Both the position numbers and the translations under genes were made by a program. From an uncultured Myxococcales bacterium (GTDB lineage Bacteria > Myxococcota_A > Bradymonadia > UBA7976 > UBA1532): a stretch of 33,525 nucleotides of DNA. Location: positions 1 to 33,525 of the forward strand of contig CAINDO010000486.1 of NCBI GenBank assembly GCA_903847385.1, read 5' to 3'. Positions within the stretch are counted from its first letter, which is position 1, and the number at the start of each line of letters is the position of its first letter. The notes beneath the pieces are model-generated. The model did not search any database. It saw only the letters and a list, made by a program, of their open reading frames with translations, and was not told the origin of the DNA. Positions 22,108 to 31,400 of the stretch are shown here, in pieces.

Positions 22108-24423
22108 TTGCGCTCGTTCGTCCTCGGCGCCTGCGCCCTGATTCTGGCCACCGGCTGCAAGGTCGTCGACTCGGCGGACGCGGACGCCGGTCCCGACGCG
22201 GGCCCCCTCGACGACGCCGCGCCCACGGGCGGCGCCCAGCCGACCGCGGACACGGGCCCCGCGACGGACGCCGCGGTCGGCCCCACGACCGACGCCGGCC
22301 CCGGTCCGACCCCGGGCGACGACGCCGGCCCCGGTCCGAACCCGGGCGACGACGCCGGCCTGCCCGGCGCCCCGACCTGGGCCGAGGTGCCCGCCGCCGC
22401 GACTTTGGCGCTGGCGTCCGGTGAGCGACACGTGCTGTCGGGTCGCGAGAGCACGGACCCCACGGACGGTGTCCCCGGCCCCGGGGGCCAGGCGCCCGCG
22501 GACGAGGTCGCCGCGGGCGATCGCGTGGGTGACCTGGCCATCGCCGCCGTCTGGGACGCGAGCGTGATGTGGTACTTCGTCGACGGCCGCTACAACGACG
22601 CGGACTTCCCCGTGACGGAGGGCACCGTGTCCGGCGTGGGCGACCCCGCCCTGCCGGCCTACACGTTCGAGCCCCCGCAGACCCACGCCACGGACTTCCT
22701 GGGCACGCAGCACGCGCTCCTGTACCGGTTCCCCGAGGTCGCCGACTGGCGGGTCTACGAGCTCTCCGACGGCGTGCTGAAACTCCTGGCCGAGGTCCCC
22801 GCGGCGCGCGTGGCGGCCGGGGACTACACGCGCCTGCCCGACCTGTACGCCAACACGGATCGCCCCCGCACGCTGGTCTTCGCCCGGGCGGACCGCTCGG
22901 TGTCGACCTACACACCCGTCGGCGGGGACGCCTGGGCCGCGCGCCTGGCCGACGACGCCCTCGGTCGCGTGGTGCAGGTGCAGATCCCCGTGCCGGGCGC
23001 GCCCCGCGACACCGCGAACGACGCCCGCGGGCCCAGCGCCTGGGAGAACATCTACGGCATCAACCGCCAGACCTATCCGGTCACCCGCGCCTCCGGCTCC
23101 GGTGTGGTGTGGCAGGACGCCGCCACGCGGACGCCCTACGTGACCTGGCTGTCCAACGAGCGGCCCGGTGACTTCACGACCATCGCACTGCCGAACATCG
23201 CCGAGGGTGAGCTGGCCGGGGCCGTGGCCGAGCCGGACGGCGGCCTGACGCTCCTGCTGGTGCAGGGCGGGGACGGCCGCGAGCAGGGGGACACCACGCG
23301 GGAGATCGTCGCGCTGAAGGCCGGCGCCGACGGCGCGGAGGTGCTCCGGAAGGCCCACGCCTCCGACCAGAACGGCCTGAACGTGATGCGCTTCGAGGCC
23401 GCCGCCCTGCAGCGGTCCGGCGATCGCCTCGGTGTGGTCCTGACCCGCACCATGACCCGCTCCGGCGATGGTCTGAACCACCAGGCCAGCACGCAGTTCC
23501 TGCTCGACCCCGCCACGCTCGAGCGGGTGAGCGACTCGGTCCAGACCTCGAGCCACTCGTTCGGGTGTGTCCTCCAGCCCCGCGCGCCCGGCGGCTTCCT
23601 GGCCATGGACCTGGGCGATGGTTACCCCCGCGGCCTGCACCTGTACGCCTTCGACGCCGCCGGCCAGCGGTCGCGCGTGGTCTTCACCTTCAAGACGCTG
23701 CACGGCGACACGGCCATGAACCCCGCGGGCGAGACCTACCCGGTCTACGCCGAGGCCAGCCGCGACGGCCACACGTTCTACCAGTGGTCCAACGACAACC
23801 GGACCTACACCGAGCTCGGCGGCATCGCCGAGACGCCCGAGGGCATCGTCACGGTCTTCGCGACCGAACGTTCGTTCCTGGACAACGCGCGGGTCGGCGC
23901 GGAGCGGAACGAGACGCGCGAGCTGGCCATGCTCCGCGTGCGCAGCGACTTCGAGAACGCGTCGGCGGGCGACGCCGGCGAGTGGGTGACGGACGACCTG
24001 ATCCGCTCCGCGGGGGCGCCCGACGCCGAGCCCGCCGTATCGGGCGAGTTCTACACCTTCAACGGCGGCCGGAACGCCCAGCGCGTGACCGGCACCGTGT
24101 TCCTGACCGCGCTCGAGGCCGACCAGAGCGCCAGCCGCCCCAAGCTGCACGCCGGCCCCGACGGCCTGCTCGCCCTCTACGAGGTCTGGCGGACCACCGC
24201 CGAGAACGGCGGCGTCGTCGACCGGTACGTGGACACGCGCGCCCTGCGCCTCGGGCCGGACGGCCTGCCCCTCGACGGGCAGTCGGCCACGCTCGGCCGC
24301 AACGTGCGCCTGGCCAACCGCGACGACCCCTTCACCCTGGCCGGCGGCACCGCCGTGGTCGAGGGCCAGGGCGCCGCCCGCCGGCTGGTCGTGACCGTCG
24401 TACTGCCCCCCGCGGGGCGGTGA
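22108..24423 (+). CDS. Large lipoprotein, probably beta-rich, unknown function (TTG start)
   Basis: 771 residues. I choose TTG 22108 because GGAGA stands eight bases upstream and it yields a perfect signal, MRSFVLGACALILATGC, with the lipid Cys at residue 17. A GTG at 22078 in the same frame would add a polar leader. Residues 18-90 are an Asp-Ala/Gly-Pro linker. The remainder has no motif I can name; recurring stretches such as RPRTLVFARADRSVSTYTPVGGDAW, GSGVVWQDAATRTPYVTWLSNE and AEPDGGLTLLLVQGGD suggest propeller-like blades. It heads a rightward run with the YejM-like protein and two membrane proteins and ends only 15 bases before the first of them, so it may be their outer-membrane partner. 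That link is inferred from spacing alone. Confidence 0.75.
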   Translation: MRSFVLGACALILATGCKVVDSADADAGPDAGPLDDAAPTGGAQPTADTGPATDAAVGPTTDAGPGPTPGDDAGPGPNPGDDAGLPGAPTWAEVPAAATLALASGERHVLSGRESTDPTDGVPGPGGQAPADEVAAGDRVGDLAIAAVWDASVMWYFVDGRYNDADFPVTEGTVSGVGDPALPAYTFEPPQTHATDFLGTQHALLYRFPEVADWRVYELSDGVLKLLAEVPAARVAAGDYTRLPDLYANTDRPRTLVFARADRSVSTYTPVGGDAWAARLADDALGRVVQVQIPVPGAPRDTANDARGPSAWENIYGINRQTYPVTRASGSGVVWQDAATRTPYVTWLSNERPGDFTTIALPNIAEGELAGAVAEPDGGLTLLLVQGGDGREQGDTTREIVALKAGADGAEVLRKAHASDQNGLNVMRFEAAALQRSGDRLGVVLTRTMTRSGDGLNHQASTQFLLDPATLERVSDSVQTSSHSFGCVLQPRAPGGFLAMDLGDGYPRGLHLYAFDAAGQRSRVVFTFKTLHGDTAMNPAGETYPVYAEASRDGHTFYQWSNDNRTYTELGGIAETPEGIVTVFATERSFLDNARVGAERNETRELAMLRVRSDFENASAGDAGEWVTDDLIRSAGAPDAEPAVSGEFYTFNGGRNAQRVTGTVFLTALEADQSASRPKLHAGPDGLLALYEVWRTTAENGGVVDRYVDTRALRLGPDGLPLDGQSATLGRNVRLANRDDPFTLAGGTAVVEGQGAARRLVVTVVLPPAGR

Positions 24424-24438
24424 GCCGGTGAGCGCGGG

Positions 24439-26244
24439 ATGAGCGCAGCCGAGCGACCGCCCCTGCCCTTTGGGGCCCTGTACCGGCTCCTGGCGCTCTT
24501 CGTGGTGGTGTTCTGCGGGGTCCACGCGCTGGCGCTCCCGCGGCTCTTCGGCGCCTTTCAGGTCCCGCCGACGCCGGGCGCCTGGGTCGCGGCGATGACC
24601 TACCAGCTCGCGCTGGCGGTGGCGCTCTCGGTCGCGCTCGCGCTGCCGGCGATGCTGTTCGGGCGCCTGCTGCGCCCCGCGTGGGCCCTGGGCTGGGTGG
24701 CCCTGGGCGCGGCCGCCCTGACGTTCGGCCTGTTCGTCGACGACGAGGTGGCCGCCATCCAGGGCGTCCACGTGTACAGCGCCGTGGCCACCCGGGCCCT
24801 GCGCAACGCCGATCCGAACCGCGAGATGCACCTGAGCGGCGCGGTGCTGGCCATCGTCCTGGGGGCCGCGGCGCTCAGCGTCGCCGCCTACGTGGGCGCG
24901 GCCGTGCGCCTGGCTCGGCGCGTCCCGCCCGGCCCCCCGTTCGGCCGCCTCCCGCGCGCGCTGACCGGCGCCGGCCTCGCATCCGCGGGGGCCTTCGCCG
25001 CCGTGGGCCAAGGCGCCCTCTCCGAGGCCGACCCCGTCTGCCAGGTGCTGCCGCTCTTCGAGCACGTCCTGGGCGCGCGTCCCCCCGCCGAGACCTTCAC
25101 CCTCCACTACCCGCCGCCCGGCTTCGCCCCGCCCTCGATGGCCGCGCGACCGGACATCCTGGTCGTGGCCGTCGAGTCGCTGCGCGCGGACGCGTTCACG
25201 CCGACGCTGATGCCCGCGCTGACGCGGTTTCGCGACAGCCGCGCCTGTTTCCGGTCCGCCCGGCACTTCACCAACGGGCACGTCACCGAGCTGGGGATCT
25301 TCTCGCTCCTCTACGGCCTCGACGCCCATCACTTCCTGCCCTTCCTCCGCGCGCGCACCCCGTCGGCGGCCCTGACGACGCTGCGCGCCAACGGTTACCG
25401 GCTGGAGGGGATCTCGAGCTCGGCCCTGCGCGGCTGGAACGGCGCGGAGCTGATGGTCGACCAGCTCGACGCCTACACCGAGCTGGACGACCCCGCCCCG
25501 GCCGAGCGGGACCGCCGCATGGTGGCCGCCGCGCTGGCCCGGGTGCCCACGTCGCCGTCGTTCCGGTTCCTGTTCTTCGACTCGACCCACCTCGACTACG
25601 ACTTCCCGCCCGAGTTCGAGATCGACCGGCCGGTGATGCGCCCGGACTTCTCGAACTTCGTCGGGGGCGACCGCCTCGCCGCCCACCAGGACGAGGTCCG
25701 GAACCGCTACCGCAACGCGGTGCGCTGGGTGGACCACCTGCTCGGCGAGCTCCTGGCGGCCCAGGGTCCGAACACCTGGGTCGCGGTCGTCGGCGACCAC
25801 GGCGAGGAGTTCTGGGAGGAGGGCCTGCTCGGCCACAGCGGCCCGCGTTTCATCCGGTCGCGGGTCGAGGTGCCCCTGGTGCTGTGCGCGCCGACGGGCG
25901 TGGACGTGGCCGCGGCGCCGCCCCACGACCGCACGAGCCACGTGGACGTGCTGACCACCATCTTCGACGCCGCGGGGGTCGAGGTGCCCTCGAACGGGCA
26001 CTCCCTGCTGCAGCCGCAATCGGCGGAGCCGCTGGTGATCACGGGGACCGGATACCCCGTGGACACCGGGGACTTCTGTCTCGTCGGGCCCGACTACAAA
26101 CTCTGGCTCGTCGAGAACGCGTCGTGGCGCGGACAGGCCTTCGTCCGCCGCGTCACGGATCTGGACGACCGCCCCCGTGGACCGCAGGATGTAGGCCCGC
26201 CGCTGGCCACTTTCAATCGTCGCTTCCGGGAGTATCTCCGATGA
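24439..26244 (+). CDS. YejM-like inner-membrane sulfatase/alkaline-phosphatase-fold protein
   Basis: 601 residues. About five membrane helices occupy residues 12-190, then a periplasmic sulfatase-fold domain starts at PDILVVAVESLRADAFTPTLMPALTRF (about 238-265). T283 in NGHVTELGIFSLLYGL stands at the nucleophile position, and D453-H454 in VVGDHGEEFWEEGLLGHSG are metal-site residues. The order and the GIFSLLYGL stretch match E. coli YejM/PbgA, which controls lipopolysaccharide synthesis, more than LtaS-type transferases. Whether it is an enzyme (phosphoethanolamine- or phosphoglycerol-like transfer) or a regulator cannot be decided here. Its stop overlaps the next start (ATGA), coupling it to the membrane protein that follows. 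Confidence 0.85.
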   Translation: MSAAERPPLPFGALYRLLALFVVVFCGVHALALPRLFGAFQVPPTPGAWVAAMTYQLALAVALSVALALPAMLFGRLLRPAWALGWVALGAAALTFGLFVDDEVAAIQGVHVYSAVATRALRNADPNREMHLSGAVLAIVLGAAALSVAAYVGAAVRLARRVPPGPPFGRLPRALTGAGLASAGAFAAVGQGALSEADPVCQVLPLFEHVLGARPPAETFTLHYPPPGFAPPSMAARPDILVVAVESLRADAFTPTLMPALTRFRDSRACFRSARHFTNGHVTELGIFSLLYGLDAHHFLPFLRARTPSAALTTLRANGYRLEGISSSALRGWNGAELMVDQLDAYTELDDPAPAERDRRMVAAALARVPTSPSFRFLFFDSTHLDYDFPPEFEIDRPVMRPDFSNFVGGDRLAAHQDEVRNRYRNAVRWVDHLLGELLAAQGPNTWVAVVGDHGEEFWEEGLLGHSGPRFIRSRVEVPLVLCAPTGVDVAAAPPHDRTSHVDVLTTIFDAAGVEVPSNGHSLLQPQSAEPLVITGTGYPVDTGDFCLVGPDYKLWLVENASWRGQAFVRRVTDLDDRPRGPQDVGPPLATFNRRFREYLR

Positions 26245-26834
26245 GCCCATGGCGCAGCCGACTGCTCGGCCTGGCCTTCTTCCTGTCCGGCTTCGCGGCG
26301 CTGGTGTACCAGGTGGTCTGGCAGCGGGCCCTCTTTGCCCTGTTCGGCGTCAACGTCGAGGCGGTCACGGTGGTCGTCACCGCCTTCATGGCCGGCCTCG
26401 GCCTGGGGAGCCTGCTCGGGGGCCGCCTGTCCGAGCGCCTGCCCGGCCTGGGCAGCTTCGCCGTGATCGAGCTCCTGCTGGCCGCCATCGGCGCCACCTC
26501 GTTGCCCTTCCTGGCCTGGGTGGGGGACGTCTCGGCGGGGATGGGCTCGCTCTCCATCGCCCTGATGACCATCGCGCTCATCTTCGTGCCCACCGCGCTC
26601 ATGGGCGCCACGCTGCCCATCCTGGTGGCCCACGCCGCCCCCCGCAGCGGGAACACCGGCCACACCGTGGGCACGCTCTACAGCGTCAACACGCTGGGCT
26701 CCGCCGTCGCCGCGGCCGGCACGGTGCTGCTCCTGGCCTCGCTGGGCCAGCAGCGGACGACCTGGGTCGCCGCCGGCGTCAACGTGACCGTCAGCGCCCT
26801 GGGCTACGGCCTGTCCCGCCGGAGTGCCACGTGA
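26241..26834 (+). CDS. Membrane domain of a spermidine-synthase-like protein, stand-alone
   Basis: 197 residues from ATG 26241, overlapping the sulfatase stop. It consists of about five to six membrane helices with the signature of the N-terminal domain of fused membrane spermidine synthases: FFLSGFAALVYQVVWQRALFALFGVNVEAVTVVVTAFMAGLGLGSLLGGRLSERLPGL, then FVPTALMGATLPILVAH and VGTLYSVNTLGSAVAAAGTVLLLASLGQQRTTWVAAGVN. No soluble catalytic domain follows. The next gene overlaps its stop and contains a second copy of this membrane domain plus the synthase domain, so the two probably assemble together, like the two tandem membrane halves found in longer single-chain relatives. Confidence 0.82.
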   Translation: MSPWRSRLLGLAFFLSGFAALVYQVVWQRALFALFGVNVEAVTVVVTAFMAGLGLGSLLGGRLSERLPGLGSFAVIELLLAAIGATSLPFLAWVGDVSAGMGSLSIALMTIALIFVPTALMGATLPILVAHAAPRSGNTGHTVGTLYSVNTLGSAVAAAGTVLLLASLGQQRTTWVAAGVNVTVSALGYGLSRRSAT

Positions 26835-28420
26835 GCTTCCGCGCCGTCGTGTTGCTGGCCGCCCTGAACGGGCTCGTGGCGCTGTCCTACGAGATCCTCT
26901 GGTATCGCGCGTTCGCGTTCCTGTCCTGGTCCAACGTGTCCACCTTCGGCTTGCTCCTGGCGTTCTACCTGCTCGGCCTGGCGCTGGGCGGGCTCTGGGC
27001 GCGGCGCATCACGACCGCGCAGGTGGCCACGGGCGACGCCCGCCCCCTGGTCGTGCTCTCCGGCCTCCTGCTGACGGCCAGCGTGACGGGTTACCTCCTC
27101 GTGCCCGTCGTCGCCCGGGTGGCCACGGTCATGCACTGGCTCCCGTCGCTGCTCCTCGTCCCCGTCGTGACGGGGTTCTCGGGGGCCACGCTGCCGCTGC
27201 TGGCCCACTTCGCGATCCCGCCCGACGCCCAGGCCGGCCGCCGACTCTCGCTGCTCTACCTGGGCAACATCGTCGGCGCCTGCCTGGGGAGCTTCGTGAC
27301 CGGCTTCATCCTGCTGGATGTGTTCACCCTGGCCCAGGTCAGCCAGGGTCTGTTGCTGGTGGGGCTGGGGCAGAGCGCGCTCTTGCTGTGGCTGGGGGGC
27401 TTGCCCCGGGCCATCGCGCGTCGACACCTCGCGCTGTGCGGGGCGCTCGGTCTGGCCGGGCTCCTGGCGGCGCCCGTCCTGTTCGACCGCCTTTGGGAGC
27501 GACTCCAGTGGAAGCGCGAGTTCGACCGCAGCCCGAGCTTCAGCCGCGTCGTCGAGAACCGCAGCGGCGTCATCACGGTCACGACCGACGACGTGGTGTA
27601 CGGGGGCGGCATCTACGACGGCGTGTTCAACACCGGGCTGGCCCAGGACCGCAACAACATCTACCGCCTGTACGTCCTGGGCGCGCTGCGCCCCGAGGCG
27701 CAGGACATCCTGGAGATCGGCGTGGCGACGGGCTCCTGGACCCGCGTGCTGGTCGACCTGCCGGCGACGCGCAAGGTGACGGCCGTGGAGATCAACCCGG
27801 GTTACCTGCCGCTCATCGCCGAGCACGCCGAGGTCTCGGGGCTCCTGACCGACCCGCGGGTGGACCTGCGCATCGACGACGGCCGACGCTTCCTGAAACA
27901 CACGGACGCCCTGTACGACCTCATCGTGGTCAATCACACGTGGCACTTCGTCGGCCACAGCACGAACCTGCTGGCGGTGGAGTTCTTCCGCGAGGTGAAG
28001 CGCCACCTGCGACCCGGGGGCGTGTTCTTCTACAACACCACCTCGTCGGTCGACGCCCTGGCCACGGGTCTATCGCTGTTCCAGTACGGGCGCCGCATCG
28101 GCACCACGGTGGCGGTGTCCGATGCCCCGCTGCCCCTGGACGGGCCCGGGCTCATGGCCTTCATCGAGAAGCTCCAGGTCGCCGGCCGCTCGCCCCTGGA
28201 GGGCACCACCGAGGCCGAGCGCCGGGCCCTGATCGAGATGCCCGACACCACCCCCACGGGGGCGGCGCTGGCCGCCGAGGCCGCCTCCGGGCAGATCATC
28301 ACCGAGGACAATCTGCGCACGGAGCTCCACGGCTACCCCAAGCGCGAGACGGCCCCCAGCGGCTTCCTCGAGGACGTCGACTACTTCCTCAGCTGGGTGG
28401 CCTACCACCTGTTCCACTGA
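26831..28420 (+). CDS. Membrane-anchored spermidine-synthase-like methyltransferase-fold protein
   Basis: 529 residues from GTG 26831 (GTGA overlap). Residues 1-210 are membrane helices of the same family as the previous gene (LNGLVALSYEILWYRAFAFL, FSGATLPLLAHFAI, LLYLGNIVGACLGSFVTGFILL). From about 225 comes a Rossmann methyltransferase fold of spermidine-synthase type: VVYGGGIYDGVFNT, nucleotide motif ILEIGVATGSWTRVL, acidic VEINPGYLPLI, then DGRRFL. At the place of the catalytic Asp in SpeE (YDVIIVDSTDP) it has YDLIVVNHTWH (N368), so aminopropyl transfer is unlikely. The true acceptor is unknown; the YejM-like neighbour suggests an envelope component. The TGA lies inside a 12-pair hairpin shared with the opposing gene. 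Confidence 0.82.
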   Translation: MSFRAVVLLAALNGLVALSYEILWYRAFAFLSWSNVSTFGLLLAFYLLGLALGGLWARRITTAQVATGDARPLVVLSGLLLTASVTGYLLVPVVARVATVMHWLPSLLLVPVVTGFSGATLPLLAHFAIPPDAQAGRRLSLLYLGNIVGACLGSFVTGFILLDVFTLAQVSQGLLLVGLGQSALLLWLGGLPRAIARRHLALCGALGLAGLLAAPVLFDRLWERLQWKREFDRSPSFSRVVENRSGVITVTTDDVVYGGGIYDGVFNTGLAQDRNNIYRLYVLGALRPEAQDILEIGVATGSWTRVLVDLPATRKVTAVEINPGYLPLIAEHAEVSGLLTDPRVDLRIDDGRRFLKHTDALYDLIVVNHTWHFVGHSTNLLAVEFFREVKRHLRPGGVFFYNTTSSVDALATGLSLFQYGRRIGTTVAVSDAPLPLDGPGLMAFIEKLQVAGRSPLEGTTEAERRALIEMPDTTPTGAALAAEAASGQIITEDNLRTELHGYPKRETAPSGFLEDVDYFLSWVAYHLFH

Positions 28421-28449
28421 GGTCGGGGACTTTGCGACCCCGACCTCAG
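28417..28449. terminator. Bidirectional hairpin terminator holding both convergent stop codons
   Basis: A perfect 12-pair stem (28417-28428 with 28438-28449) encloses the nine-base loop ACTTTGCGA. The stop of the rightward synthase-like gene (28418-28420) and the stop of the leftward RTX gene (28446-28448 on the other strand) pair with each other at the base. There is no long T run on either side, so it may act through stem stability or protect 3' ends. Confidence 0.65.
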
Positions 28450-31400
28450 AGCTCGCAGGTGAGGAGGACCTCACCGGCGACACACGTGTCTTTGCCGCTC
28501 TCGCCGGTGAGGCTGTCGCGATCGGCGCCGCCGTCGAGGTAGTCGTCGTGGCGACCCCCGCGCAGGAGGTCGTCCCCCGCATCGCCCCGAAGGGTGTCGT
28601 TGCCGTCCTCTCCGTACATCGTGTCCGCCCCCTCGTTGCCGGCGAGCTGGTCGTTCTCGGTGCCGCCGTAGAGCAGATCGGCGTCCGCCCCGCCCCAGAG
28701 GATGTCCGCCCCGGCCCGGCCGTAGAGTTTGTCCGCGCCGTCCCCCCCGGAGAGCGTGTCCGCGTCCGGCCCGCCGTCGAGGGTGTCGGCCCCGACGTCG
28801 CCGTCGAGGATGTCCAGGCCCGCCTCGCCGTACAGTTTGTCGTCGCCGTCGCCGCCGGAGAGCGTGTCGTCGGCGCCCCCGCCGTACAACAGATCGGCCC
28901 CCGCGCCGCCGAGGGCCGTGTCGTTCCCGTCCTCGCCGCGCAGGCGGTCGTTGCCGGCGCCGCCGAGGAGCCTGTCCGCGCCGGGCCCGCCATAGACGGT
29001 GTCGATGCCGTCCCCGCCGTCCAGCGTGTCATCCCCCTCGCCGCCGTAGAGCGTGTCGGTGCCCACACCGCCCGAGAGCAGATCGGCGTCCCCGTCCACG
29101 ACCGCGGCGTCCACGTGGGCGCCGTAGAGCTTGTCGGAGCAGCTGCCGCCGTCGAGGGTGTCGCGACCCGCGTGGCCATACAGCGTGTCGTTGCCACGCC
29201 CGCCGAAGACGACGTCGTCGCCGCCCAGGCCGTCGAGCACGTCCGTCCCGGCCAGGCCGATGATGCAGTCCGGACCGTTCGTGCCGGCGAGCGTGTCGTT
29301 CAGGTCCGTCCCGATGATGACGTTCGTGCCCGGGGGGCAGGTGGGCAGGCGCTGCGCCGTCGGCGCCTGCACCAGCAGGACGAGATCGGCGCCGGCGCCG
29401 CCCGCAGCGACGGGGGTGTAGAGCATCAGCTCGCCGGGCTCCGGCGTCGCGACCGCGCGCAGCTCGCCGACCACCGCTCCGCCGGCCAGCAGGGCGAAGC
29501 GCGCGTGGGCGGGGTGGCCGTACCGCGCGAGGTGGGCGGCCATGTCCGTCAGCACGGACCCCGAGCTCGGCGCCCACTTCTGGAGCGTGGCCCCCTTGGC
29601 GGCGGCGTTGTAGAGCACGTAGTCGGTCGCCACGCCACCCGCGCCGTAGACCCGCACGCCCACGGTGGGGTACACGGCCGCGTTCACGACGAGCGGACGA
29701 AGCTGCGCCACGTTCGCCAGGCTCAGCTCGACCGGCGCGGGCACGCCGCGCTGGCTCTCGAGGGCGGCGAGGCCGCACCGATCCACGGCGTCGAACCCTT
29801 CACACCAGAGTTTGTTGTGGGCGGAGGCCGGCGTATAGGCCGTGGCGTCCGGCCAGGCGCCCTGCGGGCCGGCCACGACCCGCTTCGTGTCGGACACGCA
29901 GCCGTGACCCGCGAGGCAGGTGCTGAACGTGTAGAGGTGCTCGCCGGGGCCCGGGGTGAGGGTGAGGGTCGCCGTCTGGCCGAGGAGCACGTCGCCCTCG
30001 TGCCAGGCATGGGTCACGGGCTGGCCGCCGGCGGCGCCGCCCGAGCCGACGAGGACGACCGTCGTGTCGCAGGTGCCGAGGTCGGGCCCCGCATCGGCGG
30101 TCAAACCGACGGCGACACACGCGACCCCGTCGCCGAGGTAACCGGGGAGACAGGTGCACACACGCCCGCCCGGGGTCGGCGTGCAGTCGGCGTGGACGGA
30201 GCAGCCGCCGCCGTCGCAGCCGTTGAAGTCGCCCTCGTCGCAGAGCCCGTCCCCGTCGCCGTCGACCCCGTCCGCGTCGGGCGCGTCCGCGCCGGAGCTG
30301 CAGTCGTCGCAGCTGTCCGCGTCCGAGTCCCGGCAAGCGAAGCGATCCTCGGGCGCGGCGTCACCGACGTCGGGCACGAGGTCACCGTCGGAGTCCCAGG
30401 TCGGCCCCTTCACCACCGTGAAGTGGACCGTGCCGGTGCTGAAGGCGTCGGGCTGTCCGTCCCCCTGCGTCAGCGAGACCAGGGCCACGTGCGCTCCCGG
30501 CGCCGGCGTCTGGAGCAACGCGGCGTGCTCGCCGACCCCCGAGGGCTCCGCGTGCACGGCCTGCCCGTCGACCAGGATCTCCGCCACGGGTCCGCCGCCC
30601 GGAAGGTCCTGCGTCCACCGGAGCGTGAAGCGCTGCGCATCCACCACGCCGTTCGCCTGCGGGGCGATGATCTCCACGAGCGGGAAGATGTCCGCGTTCA
30701 GGAGGACCGTGGCCTCCGCGGAGACGGCGCCGTCGTCGTCGGCCACCACGTAGGTGAGGCTGTCGGCGGCCTGGGTGGAGCCGCCGTGGGTGTAGGTCGC
30801 CAGACCCGTCAGCGGATCGATGTTCACGAAACCGTAGGCCGGCTGCTGCACCACCGCGACGGTCGAGCCGTCGAGGATCCCGTCCACGTCCCAGTCGTTC
30901 TGGAGCAGGTCGATGGCCACCGAGCGCCCGCGCCCGACCTCGGCCGTGTCGTTGGCCACCCGCGGCGCATCGTTGGCGCAGTCCGGGTGGTAGTCGACCA
31001 CATCCGTGACCGACAGCCCCGCGTCGTCTCGCACGGTCAGGCGCAGGCGGAAGAAGAAGGTGTCCTCGCCGCAGCCGATCGGCGAGATGTGGATGGGCAC
31101 CGAGCAGCCCTCGACGGGGGGCTCGCCGTGCACGTGGTCATTGTGGTGCACCTCGACGTCCCAGGTGCAGTGCGGCTCGGCCTGCTCCGCGTCGGCGACC
31201 GCCGCCACGGCCTGGACCTCGGACTCCGCGTCGGTGGGGTACTCCTGGCCCTCGCGAGGGCTCACGATCCGCCCGGTGGGGGGCGTGTTGTCCGTGGACA
31301 CGACGAGGGTCGTGTCTGCGGCGGCGCCGGCCGAGTCGGTGACCGTCAACCGCACGGTGTATTCGCGGGGACCCGCCCCGCCGCCGGCGAAGACGTGGCT

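Noticed and set aside
18080..22915. A single 1611-codon leftward gene
   Set aside because: Only its last 697 codons make sense (signal, lipobox, propeller); the upstream part is Arg/Pro-rich and runs opposite or out of frame to real genes.
22072..26250. Very long leftward open frame (about 1390 codons) opposite the lipoprotein and YejM-like genes
   Set aside because: A GC-rich shadow frame: His/Arg/Gly-rich low-complexity protein without domains, opposite genes with clear signals and motifs.
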